Shown here: positions 27,147 through 37,363 of the stretch, piece after piece
How the letters are laid out: the number at the start of each line of letters is the position of its first letter
Position numbering within the stretch: the first letter of the stretch is position 1
NCBI RefSeq assembly: GCF_900108185.1
Contig: NZ_FNVA01000001.1
Span: 372,001-436,000, forward strand
Origin: Bryocella elongata
GTDB lineage: Bacteria > Acidobacteriota > Terriglobia > Terriglobales > Acidobacteriaceae
Length of the DNA stretch: 64,000 nt
Direction: 5' to 3'
Program-made: the position numbers and the translations under genes
Notes under the pieces: generated by a model
What the model was told of the DNA's origin: nothing
What the model saw: only the letters and a program-made list of their open reading frames with translations
Databases searched by the model: none

Positions 27147-27860
27147 ATGCTCGATGCAGAAAAATCTCGAGAACGGTTGAGGAAATCGACAACGGTTTCG
27201 AGGCGTCCAACCGCCCGGAAGGCTGCGCCTCCGGTGCAGGACCGCGCCCTGCAAACCCGCCAGGATCTGCTGGATGCGGCTCGCCGGGTGTTTGCGCGGG
27301 ATGGCTTCGAACTGGCCCGGCTGGAGGACATCGCCCGGGTCGCAGGGAAGACCCGGGGCGCCCTCTACACGCACTTTGCCAACAAGGAAGACCTGTTCTT
27401 TGCCCTGATCGAAGAGGACATTGCGCGCGATACCGAGATCTATGTGAAGCAGCTGACCCCGGAGTCGACCTTCGAGGATCGCGTCAAGGTGATCAGCGGC
27501 CATCTCGAAGAGCTGCTGCGGGACCGCAAGCGGATGCTGCTGTATGTCGAGTTCAAGATGTACGTGCTGCGTCACCCGACCAACCAGAAGCGTCTCGCCG
27601 AGCTGCATGCCAAGATCTGCCGCGAGGGTGCGGCTCGCAAGCTGGATCTGATTCCCGAATTCAGCTGCCAGACGGACGCCGAGCGTCGCCGCACCGGGGG
27701 CAACTTCGGCGCAACGCTCGATGGCCTGGCGTTGAATATGTACTTCGACCCGGAAGGGCTTACGGCTGAGGACGTTCGACGCCGGATTCAGCAGCTCGTG
27801 CACGAGCAGCTGCTGCGCCAGTCAATCGAGGAAGAGGCCGAGGCTCTCGTCTCTAAGTAG
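27147..27860 (+). CDS. TetR/AcrR family transcriptional regulator of the efflux operon
   Basis: The 237-residue protein has a basic N-terminal extension (RRPTARKAAPP), then a TetR helix-turn-helix at about residues 40-80, with RQDLLDAARRVFARDGFELA, LEDIARVAGKTRGALYTHF and NKEDLFFALIE. The rest is a helical ligand domain. The ATG at 27147 is preferred: GGGAGA precedes it by 6 nt, and the earlier ATG at 27120 lies inside the palindromic operator. By analogy with AcrR it should repress the divergent RND operon and itself until a pump substrate binds. It converges on the ferredoxin-like gene at 27877. Confidence 0.93.
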   Translation: MLDAEKSRERLRKSTTVSRRPTARKAAPPVQDRALQTRQDLLDAARRVFARDGFELARLEDIARVAGKTRGALYTHFANKEDLFFALIEEDIARDTEIYVKQLTPESTFEDRVKVISGHLEELLRDRKRMLLYVEFKMYVLRHPTNQKRLAELHAKICREGAARKLDLIPEFSCQTDAERRRTGGNFGATLDGLALNMYFDPEGLTAEDVRRRIQQLVHEQLLRQSIEEEAEALVSK

Positions 27861-27876
27861 CTCGGGAGAGTCACTG

Positions 27877-28974
27877 CTACATCCCTGGATGGCCCAGTTC
27901 CTCTGCGTGGGGTACAAGCCTGAGATAGACCGCGCCCAGAATGTGTGTCTGCCAATGGTCGGTGGTGCGGGCCCACAAGACCGCTCCGAAGAAGATGTAA
28001 GCGAGCACGGCGGTCAGCGCGAGTGGATGCACTGCGCGTCGGCTCCATCGCTGCTGCGACGTCTCTGCCTTGCGCGGCGGGAGCGCAAGCTGCAAGGCAT
28101 TCTCCGCGGGGCAGCTGGCGAGGCACAACATGCAGGCGCTGCATTCCACGGACTGGACCTGCACCAGCTTGTCGACCGCGAGATGCGAGGGGCAGGCCTT
28201 CGAGCACCTGCCGCAATCGATGCAGGCCTGCTCGTCGCGACGTATCTTCACCGGGCTGACGATGGCTGCGATTCCCAGCAGAGCGCCGTACGGGCAAAGA
28301 TAGCGGCACCAGAAGTTCTGGACCATCAGCGATAGTCCCGCGAGCGCGATGAGCACGATCAGAGCGGTGCGGCTCATGTTCCAGAAGAAGTCCATCATCT
28401 TGACATCGAGGACGATGCCGAAGGGCGTGCTCATGAAGCCTTCGAGCATCTCCGCAGACATCCACCCGATGACGCCGACGAAGAGTGCGAGCAGCATGTA
28501 CTTCAGCGAGCGCAGCGCAATGTCCGCCCATCGCGGCAACGTAAGGCTGCGCCCGAAGAGCTTCTGGCCGACACGCCACAGGATCTCCGACGCAAAGCCG
28601 ACGGGGCACAGCCACGCACAGAAGGCGCGCTTCAGCAGCACGCTCATCAGCACGAAGCCGAGGAAGAGGTACATCGCTGCCGGATGGATCGTGGGTACGT
28701 GCCCGGTGACGAAGAGATACTTCGTGTTCATCAGGCCAGCGATGGGCAGCCAGCCTTCAACACCAGCAGGGCGCGAGACGTACGAACCGGTACCGCCGCC
28801 CTTGTAGTAGCTGACCCAGCGATAGAACTGCGCGCCGATCCAGAGGTTCAGCAGAAGGAAGGTTCCCTGCACGCTGTGGCGGATGAGCTGTGAGCGATCG
28901 GGTGCAGCGCGGCGAACGAGCTTCTTCTTTGTCCGCTGGGGTGTGGCGACGGGTGGTTCAAGCAGCGCGGCCAT
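27877..28974 (-). CDS. Membrane-bound 4Fe-4S ferredoxin-type protein (NapH/YccM-like)
   Basis: The 365-residue protein has a hydrophobic core of about five helices and two Cys-x3-Cys-Pro motifs in the membrane part (CAWLCPVG and CRYLCPYG), the hallmark of NapH/NosR/CcoG-type electron carriers. Near residues 245-290 it has two full cluster ligands, CIDCGRCSKACP and CSACMLCLASCP, for two 4Fe-4S clusters. It should pass electrons between a quinol or soluble donor and a partner. No nap, nos or cco partner is next to it, so the acceptor is unknown. It is followed by the TetR gene tail-to-tail and probably transcribed alone. Confidence 0.85.
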   Translation of the reverse strand: MAALLEPPVATPQRTKKKLVRRAAPDRSQLIRHSVQGTFLLLNLWIGAQFYRWVSYYKGGGTGSYVSRPAGVEGWLPIAGLMNTKYLFVTGHVPTIHPAAMYLFLGFVLMSVLLKRAFCAWLCPVGFASEILWRVGQKLFGRSLTLPRWADIALRSLKYMLLALFVGVIGWMSAEMLEGFMSTPFGIVLDVKMMDFFWNMSRTALIVLIALAGLSLMVQNFWCRYLCPYGALLGIAAIVSPVKIRRDEQACIDCGRCSKACPSHLAVDKLVQVQSVECSACMLCLASCPAENALQLALPPRKAETSQQRWSRRAVHPLALTAVLAYIFFGAVLWARTTDHWQTHILGAVYLRLVPHAEELGHPGM

Positions 28975-29096
28975 GCGTACCTCCGGCTGTTCTCGAAGGT
29001 AGGCGCTAAGTCCTGGCGCAATCGGTGATCTAAGTCACGACGTTCCAAATCGAAGGTTGCGCGTTGGAACGGTGCAGGAGATCAGAGAGGGAAGCC

Positions 29097-29714
29097 TCAG
29101 CCGACGAGATGGCCCATGCGATCGCGCTTGGTCTCGATGTACTTTGCGAAAGTGGGCTCTTCCGGGATCACTGCCGAGACGCGTTCGGTCACGCGGATGC
29201 CGGCGTGCTCAAGCGCTGCAATCTTCTCAGGATTGTTCGTAATCAGCCGGACGGCGGGCACGTTGAGCTGCTTCAGGATCTCTGCGGGGAGATCAAAGCC
29301 GCGATGATCGGCACGGAAGCCGAGCCGCTCGTTTGCTTCGATGGTGTCGAAGCCCTGGTCCTGCAGCTCGTAGGCGCGCAGCTTGGCCATCAGGCCAATG
29401 CCGCGGCCTTCCTGGTGCTCGTAGATGAGGATGCCCGAACCGTTCTCGGCGATCATCTTCATCGCGAGGTGCAGCTGGTCGTGGCAGTCGCACCGCAGCG
29501 AGTGAAAGACATCGCCGGTAAGGCATTGCGAGTGGATGCGCAACAGCGGAGGATTCGCTCGCAGGTCGCCCATGGTCAGCGCAACGGCCGTCTCGACCGG
29601 CTTGCGGCCGGGATCGCCAGGCTGCGTCAGGCCCTCAAAGCCGAGGATTCGAAACGTTCCCCAACGGGTGGGGAACTCTGCATCCGCGACCTTGTTGACC
29701 GAGACAAAACTCAT
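29097..29714 (-). CDS. ribA: GTP cyclohydrolase II
   Basis: RibA opens GTP and releases formate and pyrophosphate, giving the first riboflavin precursor. The 205-residue length is right for the stand-alone enzyme. The zinc site is in RIHSQCLTGDVFHSLRCDCH (Cys64, Cys75, Cys77), and the catalytic and GTP loops are YEHQEGRGIGLMAKL and NNPEKIAALEHAGI. It is not fused to RibB and no other riboflavin gene is adjacent. A TATAAT box sits 6 nt before the ATG, so the mRNA may be leaderless; no ribosome binding site is present. Confidence 0.96.
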   Translation of the reverse strand: MSFVSVNKVADAEFPTRWGTFRILGFEGLTQPGDPGRKPVETAVALTMGDLRANPPLLRIHSQCLTGDVFHSLRCDCHDQLHLAMKMIAENGSGILIYEHQEGRGIGLMAKLRAYELQDQGFDTIEANERLGFRADHRGFDLPAEILKQLNVPAVRLITNNPEKIAALEHAGIRVTERVSAVIPEEPTFAKYIETKRDRMGHLVG

Positions 29715-29720
29715 ATCACG

Positions 29721-29726
29721 ATTATA
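29721..29726 (-). promoter_or_regulatory. TATAAT -10 box directly upstream of ribA
   Basis: On the minus strand TATAAT is followed by CGTGAT and then the ATG at 29714. A start site 7 nt downstream of the -10 box would fall on the A of the start codon. No clear -35 was found at 17 bp. It is a perfect -10 consensus in a position typical of leaderless genes. Confidence 0.55.
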
Positions 29727-29863
29727 GATTCCTGATTGCGTGCGGTGGATTCAGGCCCGCGTCGATTGCCGCTGCAGTCATCGCTGATCGCACACCAATA
29801 TGTGAGCGAAATGCGATCCAGCTCGTCTATCTTGAAACGATCTCAACGGGACCGGGAGCCGAC

Positions 29864-30787
29864 GTGACGAACCCTCGCGCCATAGGCCGCTCTTTTCTGC
29901 TTTGTGTCGCGTTGTCGGCGAACGCTCAAACTCCCGCGTCTTCTGCGCCACCAATCAATGCAGTGACGCCGGCATGGCAGATCGCCGCCGGCGGCCACAT
30001 GGAGTTTGAGGTCGCTTCCGTCCGACCGGATGATGGCGAGTTCAAGCCTCCAAGCTTCGCTCTTTCCGCAGATGACTGGTTCCGTGAGCCCAGCGGTCGT
30101 TTCCACGCAGACTTCGCGCTACCTACGTACATCGAGTTCGCCTACAAACTGTGGCTTACAGGCAGCGAACGGGATGTGATGATGGCTGGCATTCCTGAAT
30201 CGGCGAGAAAGCAACGCTACGACATTGAGGCGACGGCGCCGCTGCATGCCACCAAAGACCAGTACCGGTTGATGATGCAGGCGTTGCTGGCCGAACGCTT
30301 CGGACTCAAGGTCCATTGGGAGAATCGCGAGATCCCGGTGCTCGCAATGGAGCTCGAGAAGCCCGGACAGACGGGACCGAAGCTCATTCCGCACTCCCAG
30401 GGGCCAGCATGTGATTCGACACCCGGTCCGGACGTATTTCCGACCGTCTGTGATGCCAACGCCGCGATGCCTAAGGGCCAGCTGTGGCTGGCAGGCTCGC
30501 GCGCCACGACGCCGGCGTTGCTGGCGCACTTCCTGGGGATGGTGGGGGCGTCCAGCTTTGCAAACAATCGCCCCGTGGTGGATCGAACGGGGCTGACGGG
30601 GTTGTGGGACTACACCCTGCTGTCGGCTCCAGCGCCGCGTGGCGGTGCGGAGCCAACGGATGCACCCGAGCCCGGCCCAACAGCGCTGGAGGCGATTCAT
30701 GAGCAGCTCGGGTTGAAGCTTCGGCCCACGAGAGCCATTGTGCCGCTGCTCATTGTTGACCATGTCGAGAAGCCCGCGGCGAATTAG
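29864..30787 (+). CDS. TIGR03435 family protein, exported
   Basis: The 307-residue protein has the TIGR03435 hallmarks: FEVASVRPDD near the start, LMMQALLAERFGLKVHWENRE in the middle, and VVDRTGLTGLWDY with a C-terminal LRPTRAIVPLLIVDHVEKP. The family is strongly expanded in Acidobacteria and a few soil lineages; its function is unknown. The N-terminus (FLLCVALSANAQ) looks like a signal peptide, so it is probably periplasmic or extracellular. Start is GTG 29864 with a short GGGAG upstream. Related proteins are sometimes next to BlaR-type sensors; none is here, but a histidine kinase follows 44 bp later. Confidence 0.9.
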   Translation: MTNPRAIGRSFLLCVALSANAQTPASSAPPINAVTPAWQIAAGGHMEFEVASVRPDDGEFKPPSFALSADDWFREPSGRFHADFALPTYIEFAYKLWLTGSERDVMMAGIPESARKQRYDIEATAPLHATKDQYRLMMQALLAERFGLKVHWENREIPVLAMELEKPGQTGPKLIPHSQGPACDSTPGPDVFPTVCDANAAMPKGQLWLAGSRATTPALLAHFLGMVGASSFANNRPVVDRTGLTGLWDYTLLSAPAPRGGAEPTDAPEPGPTALEAIHEQLGLKLRPTRAIVPLLIVDHVEKPAAN

Positions 30788-30819
30788 CGGAAACAAGACC
30801 TCGCACCCATGGACCCGCG

Positions 30820-30825
30820 TAGATT
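30820..30825 (+). promoter_or_regulatory. Possible -10 box before the LytS-type kinase
   Basis: TAGATT is followed by AAAGAC and then the GTG start at 30832, a 6-nt spacing suited to a leaderless transcript. No -35 match was found. Low support on its own; listed because ribA and the M1 peptidase gene show the same layout. Confidence 0.3.
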
Positions 30826-30831
30826 AAAGAC

Positions 30832-32193
30832 GTGCATCCGCAGACTCACGATCTGGTCCTGATCACGCTGCTGGTGGAGCTTGGCGTCGCGGCCGCGGTG
30901 GCGAGCTCGCTCGCGCGCTCCTCGCAGTTCAAACGGCTCCTCGTTGCCGAGCGGCGCAGCCGGCGCGACATCATCAAGATGCTGGCATGGATCGTCATCC
31001 CGCTCATGCTGGGCGTGTGGATTCGTGTGCGCGTGCCCAACTTCCTTGCCGCTGATCTTTCCTTCCAGGCGACCGCTCTGATGGGCCTGCTTCTTGGGCC
31101 AGGACCTGCAATGGTAGGCGGCGCGGTGCTGTCAATACCAGCGATGTGGCACAAGGAGATCTTCGCTCTTGGAGCCAATCTCGCCGTCGCGCTGATCTTC
31201 GGCAACTTCCGCCGCTTCGTCGGCGAGGACGATATCTGGTCCTTTTCACCGCTCATCGACCTCAGCCTCTATCGCTGGGTGCGGCGCACGGTGGAGTTTC
31301 CGCACCTCGATCGCCAGATCTTCCTGCTGGTGCTGCTCACAGCGGTTCAGTTCGTGCTCAGTGTAATTTCACACCTGCGTCCGCATTCGCTCTTCGCGCT
31401 GTACTCGGACAGCTGGCTGATCGAACTGGCGATCTGTGCGTGTGCGCCGGTCGTTGTGGGCATACCGTTGAAGATCTGGAACGCGGTGCGCATCGATCGC
31501 AAGCTCGAGGAGCAGGGGCGGCTGCTGCTGGAAGCCCGCCTCGATGCTTTGCAGCGGCAGATCAATCCACACTTCCTGTTCAATACGCTCAACTCCATCG
31601 CTTCGCTGGTGCGCTCGCGGCCGGAGCTGGCGCGCGAGATGATCGTGAAGCTTGGCAACATCATGCGTGTGCTGCTGCGTGATCGCGACGCGTTTGTCCC
31701 ACTTGGAGAAGAGCTGGAGTTCACCGACGACTACCTCGCCATCGAGGTGGTGCGCTTCGGCGACAAGCTGAAGGTCGTGAAGGAGATCGCCGAGGAGACG
31801 CTGGGAGTCGAGGTGCCCAGCATGCTCCTGCAGCCGCTCATCGAGAACAGCATCAAGCATGGCCTTGAGCCGCGCATCTCCGGCGGTACCGTCACGCTGC
31901 GGAGCCGGCTCTCGGGCACGAACCTCATCATCGAGATCGAAGACGACGGTGTCGGGATGGAGCCGCGCTCCAGTGTGACGGCACCGATCAGCGGGCTGGT
32001 GCGGGAGGGCTCTGGCATCGGTATGCGCAACGTGCGCGAGCGCATGGAGGTGCTCTATGGCGACTCGGCACAGGTAGAGATCGTCAGCCGGCCGGGCCGC
32101 GGAACGCGCGTGCGGCTGGTGATGCCCGTCGATAGCTCGGAAGAGCTGATGCCCAAGCGAAATCGTGTCGCAGAGCCACTTCGAGTCATTTGA
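30832..32193 (+). CDS. LytS/YehU-type sensor histidine kinase
   Basis: The 453-residue membrane kinase has a 5TM-LytS-like N-terminal part (several helices to about residue 215). The His_kinase domain has the diagnostic QINPHFLFNTLNSI (phospho-acceptor His247), LQPLIENSIKHGLEPR (N box) and DDGVGM and SGIGMRNVRERME (G boxes). Such kinases normally pair with a LytTR response regulator, but none is adjacent, so it is an orphan in this window. The sensed signal is unknown. Start is GTG 30832; no ribosome binding site is seen. It is followed by enolase about 200 bp downstream. Confidence 0.9.
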   Translation: MHPQTHDLVLITLLVELGVAAAVASSLARSSQFKRLLVAERRSRRDIIKMLAWIVIPLMLGVWIRVRVPNFLAADLSFQATALMGLLLGPGPAMVGGAVLSIPAMWHKEIFALGANLAVALIFGNFRRFVGEDDIWSFSPLIDLSLYRWVRRTVEFPHLDRQIFLLVLLTAVQFVLSVISHLRPHSLFALYSDSWLIELAICACAPVVVGIPLKIWNAVRIDRKLEEQGRLLLEARLDALQRQINPHFLFNTLNSIASLVRSRPELAREMIVKLGNIMRVLLRDRDAFVPLGEELEFTDDYLAIEVVRFGDKLKVVKEIAEETLGVEVPSMLLQPLIENSIKHGLEPRISGGTVTLRSRLSGTNLIIEIEDDGVGMEPRSSVTAPISGLVREGSGIGMRNVRERMEVLYGDSAQVEIVSRPGRGTRVRLVMPVDSSEELMPKRNRVAEPLRVI

Positions 32194-32246
32194 CACTGCG
32201 CGTTCATCGGACGCATGGGACGCTTTGTTAGAATGAACCCCGGTGA

Positions 32247-33692
<1,446 letters not shown>

Positions 33693-33752
33693 GCGGGCCC
33701 CCTCCCCGGGGTATCGGTAAGTTGTTGTTGCGAAGATAGTTTTGAGCAAAAT

Positions 33753-33798
33753 ATAGAGCCGTGGCTATGGATCGCCACGGCTCTATCGTTTTTGTTTT
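33753..33798 (+). terminator. Rho-independent terminator of eno
   Basis: A perfect 13-bp stem (33753-33765 with 33774-33786) around an 8-nt loop is followed by CG and TTTTTGTTTTG. The position about 60 bp after the eno stop makes its role clear. Confidence 0.93.
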
Positions 33799-33966
33799 GT
33801 GCCTAAGTCCATGGTAGATGATGGGCGAGGGGATTGCGCCAGGGGTAGCGATGCGAAATCTGCAGTGTTGGCGCGGGTTTTGATGGGGATGGCTGGGGTT
33901 GGGGGATTGACAGGGGCGGAAGGCAGGGAATGGGAAGATCGTTCGCGTTGTGAGTTCGGGCTGCTG

Positions 33967-34275
33967 TCAAAACCAGCGCGTATGCATCGCTTCGAGAAAT
34001 TCTTTGGTGATTGGGTAGCCGGAGGCAGAACCGATGATGGAGTCTACAGGGCAGTGGGGGCAGATTGCGGTCTGTGCATCGTCAACCCACGCCACGATCT
34101 CTGCTGGCGAATAGATCGCCCCGCAGCAGAAGCATCCACAGACCTCGCTGGATTCTATTTCGGCGCGGTGCAAACTACAGTGCTTGTGCGCAGCTTGGAG
34201 GTCCCATGGGGCCGAGGGACCGGCCTTGGGCGGGGCGGACGTCCCATGTCGCCGCAGTCGGGTTAGGATTCCCAT
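33967..34275 (-). CDS. Small cysteine-rich (zinc-ribbon-like) cytoplasmic protein
   Basis: The 102-residue product carries KHCSLHRAEIESSEVCGCFCC and later AICPHCPVDSIIGSASGYP, two Cys pairs that suggest a zinc-binding fold. The ICPHC-x-VDSIIG segment resembles a family of uncharacterised bacterial cytoplasmic proteins with a CPxC-x-D-S-V-I motif. No signal peptide or membrane segment is visible. The first about 28 residues are proline-rich and may not be translated. A TAATCT lies 6 nt before the ATG. Codon use and the conserved-looking core support a real gene; function is unknown. Confidence 0.7.
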   Translation of the reverse strand: MGILTRLRRHGTSAPPKAGPSAPWDLQAAHKHCSLHRAEIESSEVCGCFCCGAIYSPAEIVAWVDDAQTAICPHCPVDSIIGSASGYPITKEFLEAMHTRWF

Positions 34276-34292
34276 CCGATGAGATTACTCGC

Positions 34293-34360
34293 CCCTCCGG
34301 ACGAAATACAGGGGTTCTTCGTTCCCCTTCGCGTTGCTCCGGGTCTCTCAGAATGACGGT
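34293..34360. repeat. REP-like intergenic repeat element
   Basis: The stretch has GGGG-TTCTTCGTT-CCCC and a terminal GGGTCTCTCAGAATGACG. It resembles the short dispersed elements ending in (G/A)GAATGAC seen at 58815-58852 and 57898-57932 in this window. It lies between the small Cys-rich gene and a bidirectional terminator. Confidence 0.5.
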
Positions 34361-34393
34361 GGAAAGAAGAAGCGATGACGGCGGAAAGAAAGA

Positions 34394-34424
34394 GGGCGGA
34401 GCCAATGGCTCCGCCCTTTCTGTT
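34394..34424. terminator. Bidirectional terminator between the Cys-rich and pentapeptide genes
   Basis: GGGCGGAGCC (34394-34403) and GGCTCCGCCC (34407-34416) pair perfectly around AAT. TTTCTGTTT follows on the plus side, and on the minus strand TCTTTCTTTCC follows. It sits 25 bp beyond the stop of the minus-strand pentapeptide gene, which it probably terminates. Confidence 0.85.
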
Positions 34425-34448
34425 TGCGGGGAAGACGTTAAACCCAGC

Positions 34449-34826
34449 CTAGCTTCGGACCTCAGGGAGATTGAAACCGATGCAGTTCGTTATGGAGCAG
34501 CCATATGCAACGGTGTCTTCGAAATCGCAGCTGCCATCGAGGTTGTCTTTGATGAACTTACAATTTGACAAATTGCAGGCGACAAAGCGTACGTCGGAGA
34601 ATGAGGACCCAGCAAACGTGCAATCGACGAAGCTGCAGTCGATGAAATTCGTCTGCGTGAACAGCCCCCAATACCAATAGACGCTTTCAAAGGTACATCT
34701 GTTGAAGTCGGAAGCGACCACGTGTCCGCTCACATCAAGGCCAGAGAACGTACAGAATTTGAAGTAATTCTCATCCCATTCGACATCCTTGACATTTCCG
34801 CTTGTGACCTCTCCCGCCACCATCAT
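34449..34826 (-). CDS. Pentapeptide-repeat protein
   Basis: The 125-residue protein is built of A(D/N)LXX-like pentapeptides with aromatic or cysteine centres: SDFNRCTFESVYWYWG, TNFIDCSFVDCTFAGSSFSD, VRFVACNLSNCKFIKDN. It should fold as a right-handed quadrilateral beta-helix. Family members include DNA-mimic gyrase protectors (Qnr, MfpA) and many of unknown role. Here it starts 7 bp after the mmsA stop on the same strand, so it may be cotranscribed with mmsA. Cysteine content is unusually high. Function unknown. Confidence 0.8.
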   Translation of the reverse strand: MMVAGEVTSGNVKDVEWDENYFKFCTFSGLDVSGHVVASDFNRCTFESVYWYWGLFTQTNFIDCSFVDCTFAGSSFSDVRFVACNLSNCKFIKDNLDGSCDFEDTVAYGCSITNCIGFNLPEVRS

Positions 34827-34832
34827 CTGTCT

Positions 34833-36413
34833 TTACCCCAAGGTCGGCATGGACGTATCCACACCCGTACGAATGCCCGTCGGCCAGCGTGCGGTGATGG
34901 TCTTCAGGCGGGTGTAGAAGCGCACACCTTCGGGACCGTAGATGGCGTGATCGCCGAAGAGGGAGCGCTTCCAGCCGCCGAAGGAGTGGAAGGCCATGGG
35001 GACTGGGATTGGGACGTTGATGCCCACCATGCCGGCCTGCACGCGCCGTGCGAAGTCGCGAGCGGTGTCGCCATCGCGGGTGAAGATGGAGGTGCCGTTG
35101 CCGAACTCGTGTTCGTTGATGAGCTCGAGCGCGGTGTCGAAGTTGTTGGTGCGCACGATGCCGAGGACCGGTCCGAAGATCTCTTCCTTGTAGATCTTCA
35201 TCTCCGGCTTGACGTGGTCGAAGAGGGAAGCGCCGAGGAAGAAGCCGTCGGAGGGCAGATTCGAGGTGCGAGATGCGAGATTCGAGGTTGAGGCGCGGCC
35301 GTCGACTACGAGCGTGGCTCCCTCCTGGGTTCCCAGTTCTACATAACCGGTGACGCGATCGAGGTGCTGCTTCGTTACCAGCGGACCCATGTCCTTCTCA
35401 CCACCGGGAGCATCCTTCGCGCCATCGCCGATTTTGAGATCCGAGATACGAGAGTCGAGACGCGAGAGCAGATTGTCGGCGGTGTCATGTCCTACAGTAA
35501 CGGCGACGGAGATGGCCATGCAGCGTTCGCCAGCCGAGCCATACGCCGCGCCGACGAGGGCGTCCGCAGCCTGGTCGAGGTCCGCGTCGGGCATCACGAT
35601 CATGTGGTTCTTCGCTCCGCCCAGAGCCTGCACGCGCTTGCCGTGCTTCGTGCCTTCGGCATACACGTACTCCGCGATGGGCGTCGAGCCGACGAAGCTG
35701 ACGGCCTGGATCGTCTTGTGACGCAGGATGGCGTCGACCGAGGTCTTGTCGCCGTGGACGACGTTGAGGACGCCGTCCGGAAGGCCCGCTTCCTTGAGCG
35801 CCTCAGCCAGCCAGATGGAGGCAGACGGATCGCGCTCACTGGGCTTGAGGATGAAGGTGTTGCCGCAGGCGATTGCGAGCGGGAACATCCACAGCGGGAC
35901 CATCGCGGGGAAGTTGAACGGTGTGATGCCCGCGACCACGCCGAGCGGCTGGCGCATGTTCCAGGAGTCGACGCCCGTGCCTACCTGCTCGGTGTACTCG
36001 CCCTTGAGCAGCTGTGGGATGCCGGTAGCGAACTCGACGTTCTCGAGGCCGCGCGTCACTTCGCCCTTCGCGTCAGAGAAGACCTTGCCGTGCTCGCGGT
36101 TGATGATCGAGGCGATCTCGTCCATGCGTGCGTCGAGGATCTCCCGGAAGCGGAACATGACACGCGCGCGGCGCAGCGGCGGCTGGCTGGACCACGAAGG
36201 GAAAGCAGCAGCCGCTGCGGCGACGGCAGCGTCCAGCTCGGCGTCGGTGGCCAGGGGAAGGCGCGCCTGCACCTTACCCGTGGCCGGGTGGTAGATATCG
36301 GAGTAGCGACCCGATGTGCCTTCCACCCGCACACCGTTGATCCAGTGGGGCACGGAGGGAAGGGAGGAAGCAGAGGTGGACTCGTCCACGGGCGAGACGG
36401 CGGTAGCAGACAT
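34833..36413 (-). CDS. mmsA: CoA-acylating methylmalonate-semialdehyde dehydrogenase
   Basis: MmsA oxidises methylmalonate or malonate semialdehyde to propionyl- or acetyl-CoA in valine and inositol breakdown. The 526-residue protein has [46 protein letters not shown] and [11 protein letters not shown] with catalytic Cys298. The closing segment [13 protein letters not shown] is typical of this subfamily rather than of other ALDHs. GGAG precedes the ATG by 8 nt. The protein is about 20-30 residues longer than B. subtilis IolA, partly from an 11-13-residue insertion ([13 protein letters not shown]) encoded by a 7-bp repeat. A second repeat tract encodes [12 protein letters not shown]. Confidence 0.95.
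   Translation of the reverse strand: MSATAVSPVDESTSASSLPSVPHWINGVRVEGTSGRYSDIYHPATGKVQARLPLATDAELDAAVAAAAAAFPSWSSQPPLRRARVMFRFREILDARMDEIASIINREHGKVFSDAKGEVTRGLENVEFATGIPQLLKGEYTEQVGTGVDSWNMRQPLGVVAGITPFNFPAMVPLWMFPLAIACGNTFILKPSERDPSASIWLAEALKEAGLPDGVLNVVHGDKTSVDAILRHKTIQAVSFVGSTPIAEYVYAEGTKHGKRVQALGGAKNHMIVMPDADLDQAADALVGAAYGSAGERCMAISVAVTVGHDTADNLLSRLDSRISDLKIGDGAKDAPGGEKDMGPLVTKQHLDRVTGYVELGTQEGATLVVDGRASTSNLASRTSNLPSDGFFLGASLFDHVKPEMKIYKEEIFGPVLGIVRTNNFDTALELINEHEFGNGTSIFTRDGDTARDFARRVQAGMVGINVPIPVPMAFHSFGGWKRSLFGDHAIYGPEGVRFYTRLKTITARWPTGIRTGVDTSMPTLG
35258..35292. repeat. 7-bp degenerate tandem repeat inserted in mmsA
   Basis: GATTCGA, GGTGCGA, GATGCGA, GATTCGA, GGTTGAG run without interruption. 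On the coding strand they encode about 12 residues ([11 protein letters not shown]) that are absent from the corresponding loop of IolA-type proteins as I recall them, so this looks like an in-frame insertion. Confidence 0.8.
35430..35472. repeat. Second 7-bp degenerate repeat tract in mmsA
   Basis: GATTTTGA (8 nt), then GATCCGA, GATACGA, GAGTCGA, GACGCGA, GAGCAGA. The encoded [13 protein letters not shown] aligns without a gap to the helix found in related enzymes, so here the period may be coincidental or may have overwritten native sequence. Confidence 0.55.
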
Positions 36414-36496
36414 CGGGCGCTCCTTCTTTCGGAAGCGGGGAACTATAGCTTCCAGAATCGAGGAACCATAGTACCAAAGTCGCGTTACGTTACCGG

Positions 36497-37357
36497 TTAC
36501 GCTGCGGAGTTTAGCGACTTTCTGCGAATGCGGGGAGGCTCTGCCGATTCGCTGTCGAAGCTTACGATCAGCAGGGAAGCCGGGGTGTCGCCGAGACAGC
36601 GGTAGGTCCGCGGCGTTTCACCCGAGATGTACAGGACATCGCGGGTCGTTAGCGCATAAGGCTGTCCCTTGCGTTCCAGCTGCGCCGATCCGCTCAGGAC
36701 GTAAACCATTTCGGTTCCGGGATACATCTTGGGCTCGAATGGGCGCGTCTCTCCGGGCTGGAGCTCGGCCACGCAGGGGCGAAGACCGCCTTCGGGGATG
36801 AGGATGCCGAAGCTCTCGGAGATGTAGTCCGGCTCGACTCCCCCGTGCGGTAGACGAACGCGGTCCTTGCGGCGCTGAATACGGAAGACGCGGCGGTCGG
36901 TAGTCTCGAAGAAGTGCGAAAGGTCCTTCTCGAAGACGAGAGCCAGGCGCGCGAGGTTGCGCAGCGTAGGCACGACGCGACCGGTCTCCAGCTGCGAAAG
37001 GAAGCTTGCGGAAAGGCCCGTGCGGCGCCCTAATTCGACGAGTCCCATTGAGCGTTTGAGTCGAAGCTGCTTGATGCGCTTTCCAAGGTGCGCATGCGCC
37101 AGAAGGTCTTCTGCGCCCTCCGGCGCCACCGAAAACGGGCTCTCCACGCTGACCGCTTTAGCCTGCAGCACGGAGTTAGCACCGCTTTCGGGCGAGTGTG
37201 CATTGGCCGGTGTCAATTCGTCCGGGCGGCTCATCTTCATCGCGGTGACTCCCATTGAGGCCTCCGGTTCATCTGTTGTCTTGACTGGCGTACGTGGCAA
37301 ACTTTCCTCCAGCTCGCGCGGTGTCGTCCGCAAAATCATGCGCGCCGGTTCGTCCAC
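36497..37357 (-). CDS. XRE-family regulator with C-terminal cupin domain
   Basis: Within 286 residues, an unstructured N-terminal 80 residues precedes a Cro/CI helix-turn-helix ([31 protein letters not shown], about 95-150) and a cupin ([24 protein letters not shown], then [14 protein letters not shown]). This SinR/PuuR-like layout usually senses a small metabolite through the cupin. The gene starts 6 bp after the ligD stop on the same strand, so it may be the third gene of a ku-ligD-regulator operon; it could also control the mmsA gene 83 bp downstream. GTG 37357 is the longest start; ATG 37339 or 37255 are alternatives. Confidence 0.85.
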   Translation of the reverse strand: MDEPARMILRTTPRELEESLPRTPVKTTDEPEASMGVTAMKMSRPDELTPANAHSPESGANSVLQAKAVSVESPFSVAPEGAEDLLAHAHLGKRIKQLRLKRSMGLVELGRRTGLSASFLSQLETGRVVPTLRNLARLALVFEKDLSHFFETTDRRVFRIQRRKDRVRLPHGGVEPDYISESFGILIPEGGLRPCVAELQPGETRPFEPKMYPGTEMVYVLSGSAQLERKGQPYALTTRDVLYISGETPRTYRCLGDTPASLLIVSFDSESAEPPRIRRKSLNSAA

Positions 37358-37363
37358 CTGCTC

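Noticed and set aside
35364-36605. 413-codon plus-strand open frame opposite mmsA
   Set aside because: Shadow of mmsA; Arg/Glu/Asp-rich without motifs.
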